A DNA stretch of 64,000 nt, from NCBI RefSeq assembly GCF_025144665.1, contig NZ_CP102294.1, forward strand, positions 1,240,001-1,304,000, in the 5' to 3' direction. The translations under genes were made by a program, and so were the position numbers. The notes beneath the pieces are model-generated. The model was not told the DNA's origin and did no database searches. It worked only from the letters and a program-made list of their open reading frames with translations. The stretch is from Alistipes ihumii AP11. Lineage in GTDB: Bacteria; Bacteroidota; Bacteroidia; Bacteroidales; Rikenellaceae. Shown here in pieces: positions 37,210 through 47,636 of the stretch (its first letter is position 1; each line of letters opens with the position of its first letter).

Positions 37210-38433
37210 TCAGGAGCGCAGCATGCGTGCCGCCCGCTTCAGGCCCTCGGCAAGCATATCGATCTCGCCGAAGGTATTGTACATGGCCAGCGACGCTCGC
37301 ACCATCGACGTGATGCCGTAATGGGCCATCACCGGCTCGGCGCAGTGCGTGCCGGTCCGCACGGCGATTCCCAGCTTGTCGAGGATCATCCCGACATCGT
37401 ACGGATGCGTCCCGTCGATCGTAAACGACAGGATACTGCACTTGTCGGGCTGCGAGCCGTAGATACGCAGACCCTCCACGGCCGAGAGCTTCTCGGTCGC
37501 ATAGGCCGTCAACCCGCTCTCGTAACGAGCCGCAGCCTCGCGGTCCACGCCTTCCACGTAGCGGATCGCCTCGCCGAGCCCGATCGCGCCGATGTAGTTG
37601 GCCGTGCCGGCCTCGAACTTGAGCGGAAGCTCGGCATAGGTCGTTCCGGCGAAAGAGACCGTCGCCACCATGTCGCCCCCGCCCATGAACGGAGGCATCC
37701 GTTCCAGCCACCGTTCCTTACCGTACAGCACGCCGATCCCCGTCGGACCGTAAAGCTTGTGACCGGAAAAGGCATAGAAGTCGCAATCGAGCGCCGTCAC
37801 GTCGACTCCGCCGTGCACGATCCCCTGACAACCGTCGACGAGTACCGGCACGCCCTTGCGGTGCGCCGCATCGACGACCGCGCGCAGGTCGGGCCGCGTC
37901 CCGAGCACGTTCGACGCTTGCGTAACGCATACGATGCGCGTGCGGGAATCGATCAGTTCGTCGAGCCGGCCGGTTTCGAGCGCTCCGGCATCGTCGAACG
38001 GAAGCACTCTCAGCTCCGCCCCCTTGCGCTCGCAGAGCATCTGCCACGGAACGATGTTCGAATGGTGCTCCATCTCGGTCGTAATCACGTTATCGCCCTC
38101 CCGGACGAAACGCCCGCCGAAGCTGTACGCGACCAGATTGATCGAGGCGGTCGCCCCCGACGTGAAGACGATCTCGCGCGTCGAGCCGGCGCCTATGAAC
38201 CGGCGGACGGCCTCGCGTGCGGCCTCGTACTCGTCGGTGCAGGTCTCGCTCATGTAGTGCAGTCCCCGGTGCACGTTGGCATTCATCCGGCGATGCAGCC
38301 AGTCGACCTTGTCGATCACCGCGCGCGGCTTCTGAGCCGTCGCCCCGCTATCGAGGTACGCCAACGGACGGCCGTAGACCTCGCAGGAAAGGACCGGAAA
38401 GTCGGCCCGTATTTTCTCTACGTCGAAAGCCAT
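37210..38433 (-). CDS. sufS: SufS cysteine desulfurase
   Basis: A 407-residue PLP enzyme that takes sulfur from cysteine for Fe-S cluster assembly. SGHKLYGPTGIG holds the PLP-binding Lys226 and RTGTHCAEP holds the active Cys364, the same numbering as E. coli SufS. The frame is open further upstream, but ATG 38433 (MAFDVEKIRADFP) matches the family start and overlaps the sufD stop by one base (TGATG), indicating coupled translation. No sufE or sufU gene is adjacent. Confidence 0.97.
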   Translation of the reverse strand: MAFDVEKIRADFPVLSCEVYGRPLAYLDSGATAQKPRAVIDKVDWLHRRMNANVHRGLHYMSETCTDEYEAAREAVRRFIGAGSTREIVFTSGATASINLVAYSFGGRFVREGDNVITTEMEHHSNIVPWQMLCERKGAELRVLPFDDAGALETGRLDELIDSRTRIVCVTQASNVLGTRPDLRAVVDAAHRKGVPVLVDGCQGIVHGGVDVTALDCDFYAFSGHKLYGPTGIGVLYGKERWLERMPPFMGGGDMVATVSFAGTTYAELPLKFEAGTANYIGAIGLGEAIRYVEGVDREAAARYESGLTAYATEKLSAVEGLRIYGSQPDKCSILSFTIDGTHPYDVGMILDKLGIAVRTGTHCAEPVMAHYGITSMVRASLAMYNTFGEIDMLAEGLKRAARMLRS

Positions 38434-39737
38434 CACATACGGTCTATTTTGGCGGCGGCCAATTCCTCGATCGTTCCGGTCAGTCCCTCGACAGGAATTT
38501 TCTCGATCACCTGATTGGCGAAGCCGAACATTTGCAGACGGCGCGCATCGCGGTCGGACAGGCCCCGCTGCCGCATATAGTAAAGGGCTTCGGCGCTCAG
38601 CCGGCCGACCGTCGCCCCATGGCTGCACTTGACGTTATCGGCATAAATTTCGAGCTGAGGCTTCGAATAGACATGCGCCGCATCGCCGAGCAGCAGATTG
38701 TTGTTCTGCTGGTAAGCCTGCGTCCGCTGGGCGTCCTGCGCCACGTAAATGCGGCCGCCGAACACGCCCGTGCCGCCGTCCGCCGCAATGGCCTTGACCA
38801 GCTCGTAGCTCGTGCAGTCGGCCGCTGCGTGCTCCAAGCTCGTATTGAAATCGATATGTTCGCCCGCCCCGCAGAGCATCAGCGCGTTGGTATGGTTCTC
38901 GGCCCCGCTGCCGAGCAGGCGGACCTGCTGATTGCTCCGCACGAGCCGGCCGTCGAGAGCGACCGAAAGCGTGTGCAGTCGGCTCGACTCCCATTGTTCG
39001 ACAAAGCTGCTCGACACGAGCGTCGAGCGATCGCCGAGTCTCAGCAGCTCGACCAACTCGACACGGGCGCCGCTGCCGACGAACAGCTCGCGGACCTGGC
39101 AGTCGAGCGCCGCTCCGTCGCCTTCCGAACGGTCGTCGATCACGAGCTGGGCCTCGCTATCCCGCTCGAATACGAACAGACTTCGGGCAAAGCAGCGCAA
39201 AGCCTCGTCCTCGCTGTAATGAGCGAACGTGACCAGCAACGGACGGGCGACCCGAACGCCGCGCGGCACATAAACGAATGCTCCGTCCTGCGCGAACACG
39301 GTATTGAGAGCCGACAACGCATCGCCGTGCTCCCCGCTCAGCCGGTTGTAATAGCGGCCGATCAAATCGGGATAGCGAACGGCCGCCGCCGCCAACGATC
39401 CGTACAAGACCCCTTCGGGCGTCTCGGTCAGCGGCTCGGCTCCCGAATGAAAACCGTTCATAAAGCCTGCGCGCCCTCCTTCGAGGTCGAGATGCCGAAC
39501 GGAAGCCGACGCATAGGAAGGCGTGAAATACGACTCGTACTCCGCACCGAACGCTTCCCTCAGCCCGGTATAGTGATAGCGGTCGCCGCCGGCCGAGCCG
39601 CGCGCGGGAACTCCCGTCAGGTTGAACGCCACCAGCGCGTCGGCCCGAGGCGCGTTCAACACGGGCGCGCTCTCGGAGATGATGTCGGCGTTCGACCAGT
39701 ACAGATCGCCCAGCCTTTTTTCCAACGAACCGTCCAT
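38433..39737 (-). CDS. sufD: Fe-S cluster assembly protein SufD
   Basis: A 434-residue scaffold partner of SufB and SufC. The beta-helical core contains YVPRGVRVARPLLV, the C-terminal family hallmark KCSHGATVGRLSAEALYYMRQRGL, and FANQVIEKIPVE. It lies between sufC (5-base gap) and sufS (one-base overlap). It is shorter than SufB and lacks the long SufB N-terminal stretch, which separates the two paralogues. Confidence 0.96.
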   Translation of the reverse strand: MDGSLEKRLGDLYWSNADIISESAPVLNAPRADALVAFNLTGVPARGSAGGDRYHYTGLREAFGAEYESYFTPSYASASVRHLDLEGGRAGFMNGFHSGAEPLTETPEGVLYGSLAAAAVRYPDLIGRYYNRLSGEHGDALSALNTVFAQDGAFVYVPRGVRVARPLLVTFAHYSEDEALRCFARSLFVFERDSEAQLVIDDRSEGDGAALDCQVRELFVGSGARVELVELLRLGDRSTLVSSSFVEQWESSRLHTLSVALDGRLVRSNQQVRLLGSGAENHTNALMLCGAGEHIDFNTSLEHAAADCTSYELVKAIAADGGTGVFGGRIYVAQDAQRTQAYQQNNNLLLGDAAHVYSKPQLEIYADNVKCSHGATVGRLSAEALYYMRQRGLSDRDARRLQMFGFANQVIEKIPVEGLTGTIEELAAAKIDRM

Positions 39738-39742
39738 CGCGC

Positions 39743-40492
39743 CTACTTATATTGGTTAATCAGCCAGTCGTAGCCCTGATCCTCGAGTTTCAGGGCCAGT
39801 TCCTTGCCGGCCGAGTGAATGATCCGTCCGTCGTAAAGCACATGAACGACATCGGGCACGATATAATCCAGCAGGCGCTGGTAGTGCGTGATGACGATCG
39901 TCGCGTTATCGGGACGCTTGAGCTTGGCCACGCCGGTGGCCACGATCCGCAGCGCATCGATATCGAGGCCGCTGTCGGTCTCGTCGAGCACGGCGAGCTT
40001 CGGCTCGAGCATCGCCATCTGGAAAATCTCGTTCTTCTTTTTCTCGCCGCCCGAGAACCCTTCGTTCACGGCCCGGCCAGTCAGCTTGCTGTCGAGTTCG
40101 ACGACGGCGGCCCGCTCGCGCATCATCCGCAGGAATTCGGCCGACGTAAGCGGCTCGAGCCCCTGATACTTGCGCTTCTCGTTAACGGCGTACTTCATGA
40201 AGTTGGCCATGCTGACGCCGGGAATCTCGACCGGATACTGAAAGCCGAGGAACAGCCCGGCGCGGGCCCTCTCCTCGACCGGCATGCCGAGCAGATCGCG
40301 CCCCTCGAAAAGAACCTCGCCCTCGGTCACCTCGAAGCGCTCGTTGCCCGCCAGCACCGAGGCCAGCGTGCTCTTGCCCGAGCCGTTCGGCCCCATGATC
40401 GCATGGACCTCGCCGGCACGAACCGTCAGATCGATTCCCTTCAATATCTCCTTGCCGTCGACAGCGGCATGCAGATTTTTCACTTCCAACAT
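39743..40492 (-). CDS. sufC: Fe-S cluster assembly ATPase SufC
   Basis: A 249-residue ABC-type ATPase of the SufBCD scaffold. Walker A GPNGSGKST is at 34-42, the SufC-type signature FSGGEKKKNEIFQM follows, and Walker B LAVLDETDSGLDIDAL is intact. It has no membrane segments, as expected. About 200 bases separate it from sufB upstream, with no promoter match, so it should be in the same transcript as sufB. Confidence 0.97.
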   Translation of the reverse strand: MLEVKNLHAAVDGKEILKGIDLTVRAGEVHAIMGPNGSGKSTLASVLAGNERFEVTEGEVLFEGRDLLGMPVEERARAGLFLGFQYPVEIPGVSMANFMKYAVNEKRKYQGLEPLTSAEFLRMMRERAAVVELDSKLTGRAVNEGFSGGEKKKNEIFQMAMLEPKLAVLDETDSGLDIDALRIVATGVAKLKRPDNATIVITHYQRLLDYIVPDVVHVLYDGRIIHSAGKELALKLEDQGYDWLINQYK

Positions 40493-40694
40493 AGCATCTA
40501 TCTCATGCGGCCTGCACGACCTGCGCTTGCGCGTAAGCCGGAGGCCCGTTAATTCTCTTCCCGAGCGACGAATACGCCCTGTCGTCCCGCCCGTCCATAC
40601 CGCGAAATCCGGTAAATTTCCCCGGTCGGAACGCTATTTTTCACACAACTCCGCACGACTGCGGACCCGACGGCCCGGCTCCATGCGCGAGGCC

Positions 40695-42140
40695 CTACCC
40701 GACGCTACCTTCCAGACTGATCGACAACAGCTTCTGAGCCTCGACGGCAAATTCCATCGGCAGCTTGTTGAGCACCTCCTTCGCATAGCCGTTGACGATC
40801 AGCCCGACGGCATCCTCGGTCGAAAGCCCTCGCTGATTGCAATAAAAGAGCTGATCCTCCCCGATCTTCGACGTGGTCGCCTCGTGCTCGACAACGGCCG
40901 AGCGGTTGCCCACCTCGATATAGGGAAACGTGTGCGCCCCGCACCGGTCGCCGATAAGCAGCGAGTCGCACTGCGAGTAGTTGCGCGCCCCCTCGGCCTT
41001 CGGCGACACCTTGACCAGTCCCCGGTAGCTGTTCTGGCTGACGCCGGCCGAAATACCCTTGCTGACGATCCGGCTGCGCGTATCGCGGCCCAGATGAATC
41101 ATCTTCGTCCCCGTATCGGCCTGCTGATGGTTATTCGTCACGGCTACCGAATAGAACTCCCCGACCGAGCGGTCGCCCGCGAGAATACAGCTCGGATACT
41201 TCCACGTCAGCGCCGAACCGGTCTCGATCTGCGTCCACGACAGCCGCGCGTTCTCGCCCCGGCAGATTCCCCGCTTGGTGACGAAGTTGTAGATCCCCCC
41301 GTTGCCGTCCTTATCGCCCGGATACCAGTTCTGAACGGTCGAGTATTTCACCTCGGCATCCTTCATCACGACGATCTCGACGACGGCGGCATGCAGCTGG
41401 TTCTCGTCGCGCATCGGAGCCGTGCACCCCTCCATGTAGCTGACATAGGCGCCTTCGTCGGCAACGATCAGCGTACGCTCGAACTGGCCCGTCCCGGCCG
41501 CATTGATCCGGAAATAAGTGCTCAGCTCCATCGGGCAGTGCACCCCCTTGGGAATATAGCAAAACGACCCGTCCGAGAAAACGGCCGCGTTCAGCGCCGC
41601 GAAAAAGTTATCGGTATAGGGTACTACGCTGCCCATGTATCGGCGCACTAGATCGGGGTGCTCCCTCAGCGCCTCGGAGAACGAGCAGAAAACGATCCCC
41701 TTCTCGGCCAGCGTATCGCGAAACGTGGTCTTCACCGAAACGGAGTCCATGACCGCATCGACGGCCACGCCTGAAAGCAGCATCTGCTCCTCGAGCGGCA
41801 CGCCGAGCTTGTCGAACGTCGCCTTCAGCTCCGGATCGACCTCGTCCATGCTCGCCAGCCGAGGCTTCTTTTTCGGAGCGGCATAGTAGCTGATGTCCTG
41901 AAAGTCGATCTCCGGAAGATCCAGATGCGGCCAACGCGGCATGGTAAGCGTCAGCCAGTGACGGTAAGCCTTCAGACGATAGTCGGTCATCCACCCGGGC
42001 TCGCCCTTGATCCGCGAGATCCGCCGGACGACCTCCTCGCTGAGCCCCTTGGGAAACGTCTCCGTATCGATGTCGGTCACGAAGCCGTACTTGTACTCGC
42101 CGCTCGTGACCTCGTCCAGTATGTCGTCTTTTCTCTCCAT
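40695..42140 (-). CDS. sufB: Fe-S cluster assembly protein SufB
   Basis: A 481-residue scaffold on which new Fe-S clusters are built. Family segments: [20 protein letters not shown] at the N-terminus, [38 protein letters not shown], and the C-terminal [22 protein letters not shown]. The first gene of sufBCDS, driven by one of the best promoter matches in the window. No IscR/SufR-like regulator is encoded nearby. Confidence 0.97.
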   Translation of the reverse strand: MERKDDILDEVTSGEYKYGFVTDIDTETFPKGLSEEVVRRISRIKGEPGWMTDYRLKAYRHWLTLTMPRWPHLDLPEIDFQDISYYAAPKKKPRLASMDEVDPELKATFDKLGVPLEEQMLLSGVAVDAVMDSVSVKTTFRDTLAEKGIVFCSFSEALREHPDLVRRYMGSVVPYTDNFFAALNAAVFSDGSFCYIPKGVHCPMELSTYFRINAAGTGQFERTLIVADEGAYVSYMEGCTAPMRDENQLHAAVVEIVVMKDAEVKYSTVQNWYPGDKDGNGGIYNFVTKRGICRGENARLSWTQIETGSALTWKYPSCILAGDRSVGEFYSVAVTNNHQQADTGTKMIHLGRDTRSRIVSKGISAGVSQNSYRGLVKVSPKAEGARNYSQCDSLLIGDRCGAHTFPYIEVGNRSAVVEHEATTSKIGEDQLFYCNQRGLSTEDAVGLIVNGYAKEVLNKLPMEFAVEAQKLLSISLEGSVG

Positions 42141-42223
42141 GTGCGAAACCTGCGGTTACGATACCGAAAACCCGGCGGTACGATCCTCCGGTCCGGACAA
42201 GCGGGATTCGGCCGCATTACCCG

Positions 42224-42255
42224 CAAAGGTAATCTTTCGCCGTCTATACTGCAAA
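42224..42255 (-). promoter_or_regulatory. Promoter of sufBCDS
   Basis: Minus strand TTTG (42252-42255), 20 bases, TACCTTTG (42224-42231). A full match to both Bacteroidota elements, about 85 bases before the sufB start and directly after the gyrA-side terminator. Confidence 0.8.
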
Positions 42256-42263
42256 ATTTTGTC

Positions 42264-42296
42264 CAAAATAAAAAGGACCGTCCATGGGACGGTCCT
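42264..42296 (-). terminator. Intrinsic terminator after gyrA-TPR
   Basis: Minus strand: AGGACCGTCC/GGACGGTCCT, 10 bp with a 3-base loop (42287-42296 and 42274-42283), then TTTTATTTTGG. It lies about 20 bases after the TPR gene stop and insulates it from the suf promoter. Confidence 0.92.
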
Positions 42297-42317
42297 TCGG
42301 TCCTGTCGGCAGACAGG

Positions 42318-43625
42318 TTATTGCTGCATGCTCTTGAACAATTCGTTGTACTTGTTGAAATTGTCCATCATCTCGGGAGACTCGTCGCGCAGGCGGAAAT
42401 AAAGGCTCTTGAGCAGCTCGACGGTAATGGGCTCCTCGGGATTGATCGAGTGCGCCTTTTCGAGAGGCGCGAGCGCCTTGGCATATTCCGCGTTCAGCTT
42501 CGCCATCTCGGCATCGCGCTCCTCGCGGCTCGTAAAGGACTTGCCGTTGAACTCGGTCGTCATGTTGTCGGCGCTGCGGACCACCATCAAGGCATAGTTG
42601 AAATTCGCGTTGAAGTCGTCCGGAGTCAGTCCTACCGCCTTGCCGAAAGCCTCCAGCGCTTTCTGGTTATCGCCCAGCTTGTCGTACACGCGACCCAGGC
42701 CGGACCACAGCTCCGGATTGTTCGGATCGTTCTCGATACCCTTCTGCACGTAAGGAATGATATCGTGAGGATCCTCGCCCGTTTCCGCGTACAGGCTGAT
42801 CAGCATTTCGAGTATCTGCGAGTTCTTGGGATATTTGGTCACGCCGGCCAGCAGAATCTGCTTGGCCTCGTCCATTTTCTTCTGTCCGTAGTAGCTGTGG
42901 AACAGATAATAGTAGGCGTCGCCCTCGCTCTCATAGCCGTTGTCGATCGCCTCCTTGAGGTATTTCTCGCCCAGATCGAATTTCTTACCCAGCGTATAGA
43001 TATAACCGGCATAATAGCAACTGGCCGTATCCATCCGGTTGAGCGTCGGGTGACGCTGCAGATCGAAAGCGGCGGCAAAAGCCTCGGCGGTGGGAATGAA
43101 CTGGCGCAGCTCGAAGAAGTTCGAGGCATCCTGCTTATAACCGTCCACTACCTTGCCCAGACCCTCGGCGACCTTCTCGGCCGTGCTGTTATCCAGCTCA
43201 TAGGCCTTGTTGTAGGCAGCGGCAGCTTTCGCCAGCGCGTCCTCTACGACGACTTTCTTGACGGACCAGAACGAAACGACGCCGTTTTCCAGATAAACAT
43301 CGAAATCGGGATACGACCATTTGGAATAGGTAACTCCGTTGATCGTCTCCACACCTCTCTCGGGCTTCGGGAAGACGAGCTCGGTCGTCATGCTGTCCAA
43401 ACCTACGTACAGACCGTTGGTCAAGCCCGTCGCAGCATTCTCGTAAACTTTTCCCAACTCGAGCCACGTAGCGGCCTTGGCTCCTTTCTTCGCATCCTTG
43501 CTGTCGGCCTCCAGCTTGGCAAGCTTCTTCATAAGGGCCTCCTCGTTGAATCGGGTCTCCTGAGCGTTTACGGAACCGGAGAACGCGAACAGCGCAAGGG
43601 TTAATGACAATAACAGACGTTTCAT
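42318..43625 (-). CDS. Secreted tetratricopeptide-repeat protein
   Basis: A 435-residue protein with a signal peptide (cleavage near NAQE, about residue 22) and at least three TPR units in the C-terminal half, e.g. ELWSGLGRVYDKLGDNQKA and a preceding YYYLFHSYYGQKKMDEAKQIL. The N-terminal part is rich in Lys/Ala helices. It is probably periplasmic or outer-membrane-associated and a protein-protein adaptor; no specific role is known to me. It starts 20 bases after gyrA stops, so it is likely co-transcribed with gyrA. Confidence 0.85.
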   Translation of the reverse strand: MKRLLLSLTLALFAFSGSVNAQETRFNEEALMKKLAKLEADSKDAKKGAKAATWLELGKVYENAATGLTNGLYVGLDSMTTELVFPKPERGVETINGVTYSKWSYPDFDVYLENGVVSFWSVKKVVVEDALAKAAAAYNKAYELDNSTAEKVAEGLGKVVDGYKQDASNFFELRQFIPTAEAFAAAFDLQRHPTLNRMDTASCYYAGYIYTLGKKFDLGEKYLKEAIDNGYESEGDAYYYLFHSYYGQKKMDEAKQILLAGVTKYPKNSQILEMLISLYAETGEDPHDIIPYVQKGIENDPNNPELWSGLGRVYDKLGDNQKALEAFGKAVGLTPDDFNANFNYALMVVRSADNMTTEFNGKSFTSREERDAEMAKLNAEYAKALAPLEKAHSINPEEPITVELLKSLYFRLRDESPEMMDNFNKYNELFKSMQQ

Positions 43626-43645
43626 AATTCAATGATTTTAAGGTA

Positions 43646-46189
<2,544 letters not shown>

Positions 46190-46337
46190 AATTCAACTTT
46201 TGTCATCCGTGCGGACCGTCCCGCGGAAATTCTTTCCGAAGAGACGGGAAAGACCGCTTTATCAGCATTTCGGTCGTTTCCCGGTAAAACGAGCCGCTCC
46301 AAACGGTCCGCTAATTTACTCTTTTTTTGGCTAACCG

Positions 46338-46345
46338 CAAAATTA
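46338..46345 (-). promoter_or_regulatory. -7 element upstream of gyrA
   Basis: Minus-strand TAATTTTG (exact TAnnTTTG), about 150 bases before the gyrA start; -33 element unclear. The rest of the 316-base divergent spacer (46190-46505) shows no gene. Confidence 0.5.
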
Positions 46346-46475
46346 CCCCCTGAAAACGCGTTTTAACGCCATTTTGCGCGATCCGCTTCCGGCACAAGCC
46401 GGGACAAAACGGGAAACAGTCCTTTATTCGGCTGAAAAACGGCCGAAAAACGAATGGTCCGAAGGAAAAATTCGC

Positions 46476-46483
46476 TAACTTTA
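46476..46483 (+). promoter_or_regulatory. Near-consensus -7 element of the endonuclease-fold gene
   Basis: TAACTTTA, one base from TAnnTTTG, 22 bases before the start codon at 46506. Confidence 0.4.
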
Positions 46484-46505
46484 TCGGACAAGCTCCGCTC
46501 CCGCG

Positions 46506-47480
46506 ATGAAATATTTCCTATTGATATGGATGCTCTGCCCGCTCGCTTGGTTGCATGCCGCCGGTCCCGGCATCCGCATCGCGTGCTACAATGCCGAGTC
46601 GCTGCACGACACGATCCCCGACCGGCTGATCGACGACGGCGACTACACGCCGCGAGGCGCCCGGCAATGGAACGGCGAGCGCTACCGGCTCAAAATCGGA
46701 CACATCGCCCGGGTGATCGACGAACTGGACGCCGACCTGCTGTTGCTGACCGAAATCGAGAACGAGAGCGTCCTCAGGGACCTGATGCTCGCAACTTCCT
46801 CCGACTACAACTACATTCACCGGCACACGTCCGATAGGCGCGGTATGGACATCGCGCTGCTGTACCGCGGAAGTCTGTTTTTCCCCGGGCGCGTCCGTCA
46901 GATCGCCGGGCCGGGACTTCCCCGCGAGCTGCTCGTCGTCGACGGACTGCTCGACGGAGAACCGCTGACGCTGATCGGCGCCCACCTGCCCTCGCAACTG
47001 AACCGCGCTTCGTATCGGCTTCGGGCGCTCGGAACGCTCCGGAAAGCCGTCGATTCGATCTTGCGCCGCGATCCCGACCGCAAATTGCTGGTAATGGGCG
47101 ACATGAACTGCACGCCCCAATCGGCGGAGGCCGTCCGGGAACTGGGCATACGCGATCCGGCCGACACCGTCCGAGAGGGAACGTACAGACGCGTTCCGCT
47201 CTACACCCCGCTGCTCGGGCCGAGCCGCCGAGGCTTCGGCAGCTACGCCTACCGCGACAGGCGCTTCCTATACGACTGGATCGCGGCAAGTCCGGCCGCG
47301 ACGCGCGGTCCCGGACTGCGGCTAAGTCACGGCGGAGTCTTCGTGCGCGACTGGATGCTTCATTCCTCCGGCCCGTTCAAAGGGTATCCGCTGCGCACTT
47401 TTCGCTCGCGCGAATACCTCGGCGGCTACAGCGACCATCTGCCCGTATACGTCGAGCTGGAAGCATCGGAACCGGAATAA
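46506..47480 (+). CDS. Endonuclease/exonuclease/phosphatase family protein, secreted
   Basis: A 324-residue protein with a short signal peptide (about 1-19, LLIWMLCPLAWLHAA) and a full EEP fold: RIACYNAESLHD (metal-binding Asn), LLLLTEIENESV (Glu), LLVMGDMNCTPQSAEA (Asp, Asn) and YSDHLPVYVEL (Asp-His). Substrate may be nucleic acid, or a phosphorylated small molecule or lipid head group; the family cannot be resolved by sequence alone. It faces gyrA divergently and precedes ppdK, which has its own promoter. Confidence 0.88.
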   Translation: MKYFLLIWMLCPLAWLHAAGPGIRIACYNAESLHDTIPDRLIDDGDYTPRGARQWNGERYRLKIGHIARVIDELDADLLLLTEIENESVLRDLMLATSSDYNYIHRHTSDRRGMDIALLYRGSLFFPGRVRQIAGPGLPRELLVVDGLLDGEPLTLIGAHLPSQLNRASYRLRALGTLRKAVDSILRRDPDRKLLVMGDMNCTPQSAEAVRELGIRDPADTVREGTYRRVPLYTPLLGPSRRGFGSYAYRDRRFLYDWIAASPAATRGPGLRLSHGGVFVRDWMLHSSGPFKGYPLRTFRSREYLGGYSDHLPVYVELEASEPE

Positions 47481-47512
47481 GGCGGAGGCCGGAAGACAAC
47501 GTGCGGAGCCCC

Positions 47513-47543
47513 TTGCATGTTCTAAAAAAAAAACGTACTTTTG
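47513..47543 (+). promoter_or_regulatory. Promoter of ppdK
   Basis: CTTG (47513-47516), 19 bases, TACTTTTG (47536-47543). A strong match to the -33/-7 pair, about 95 bases before the ATG at 47637. Confidence 0.75.
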
Positions 47544-47636
47544 TGGACTTTCAAACGACCCGTAAAGAATTTAGTAAGAGAACATTGGTTGTTAAAAATA
47601 TTTATTAATCACACATCATTCTTAATTCAGGAAAAG

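Noticed and set aside
37210-38628. A longer SufS start at 38628
   Set aside because: The extra 65 codons lie wholly within sufD and look like an out-of-frame translation; ATG 38433 overlaps the sufD stop and matches the family N-terminus.
47541-47636. An upstream 32-codon extension of ppdK
   Set aside because: It begins inside the TACTTTTG promoter element and has no similarity to PPDK; ATG 47637 matches the family start.
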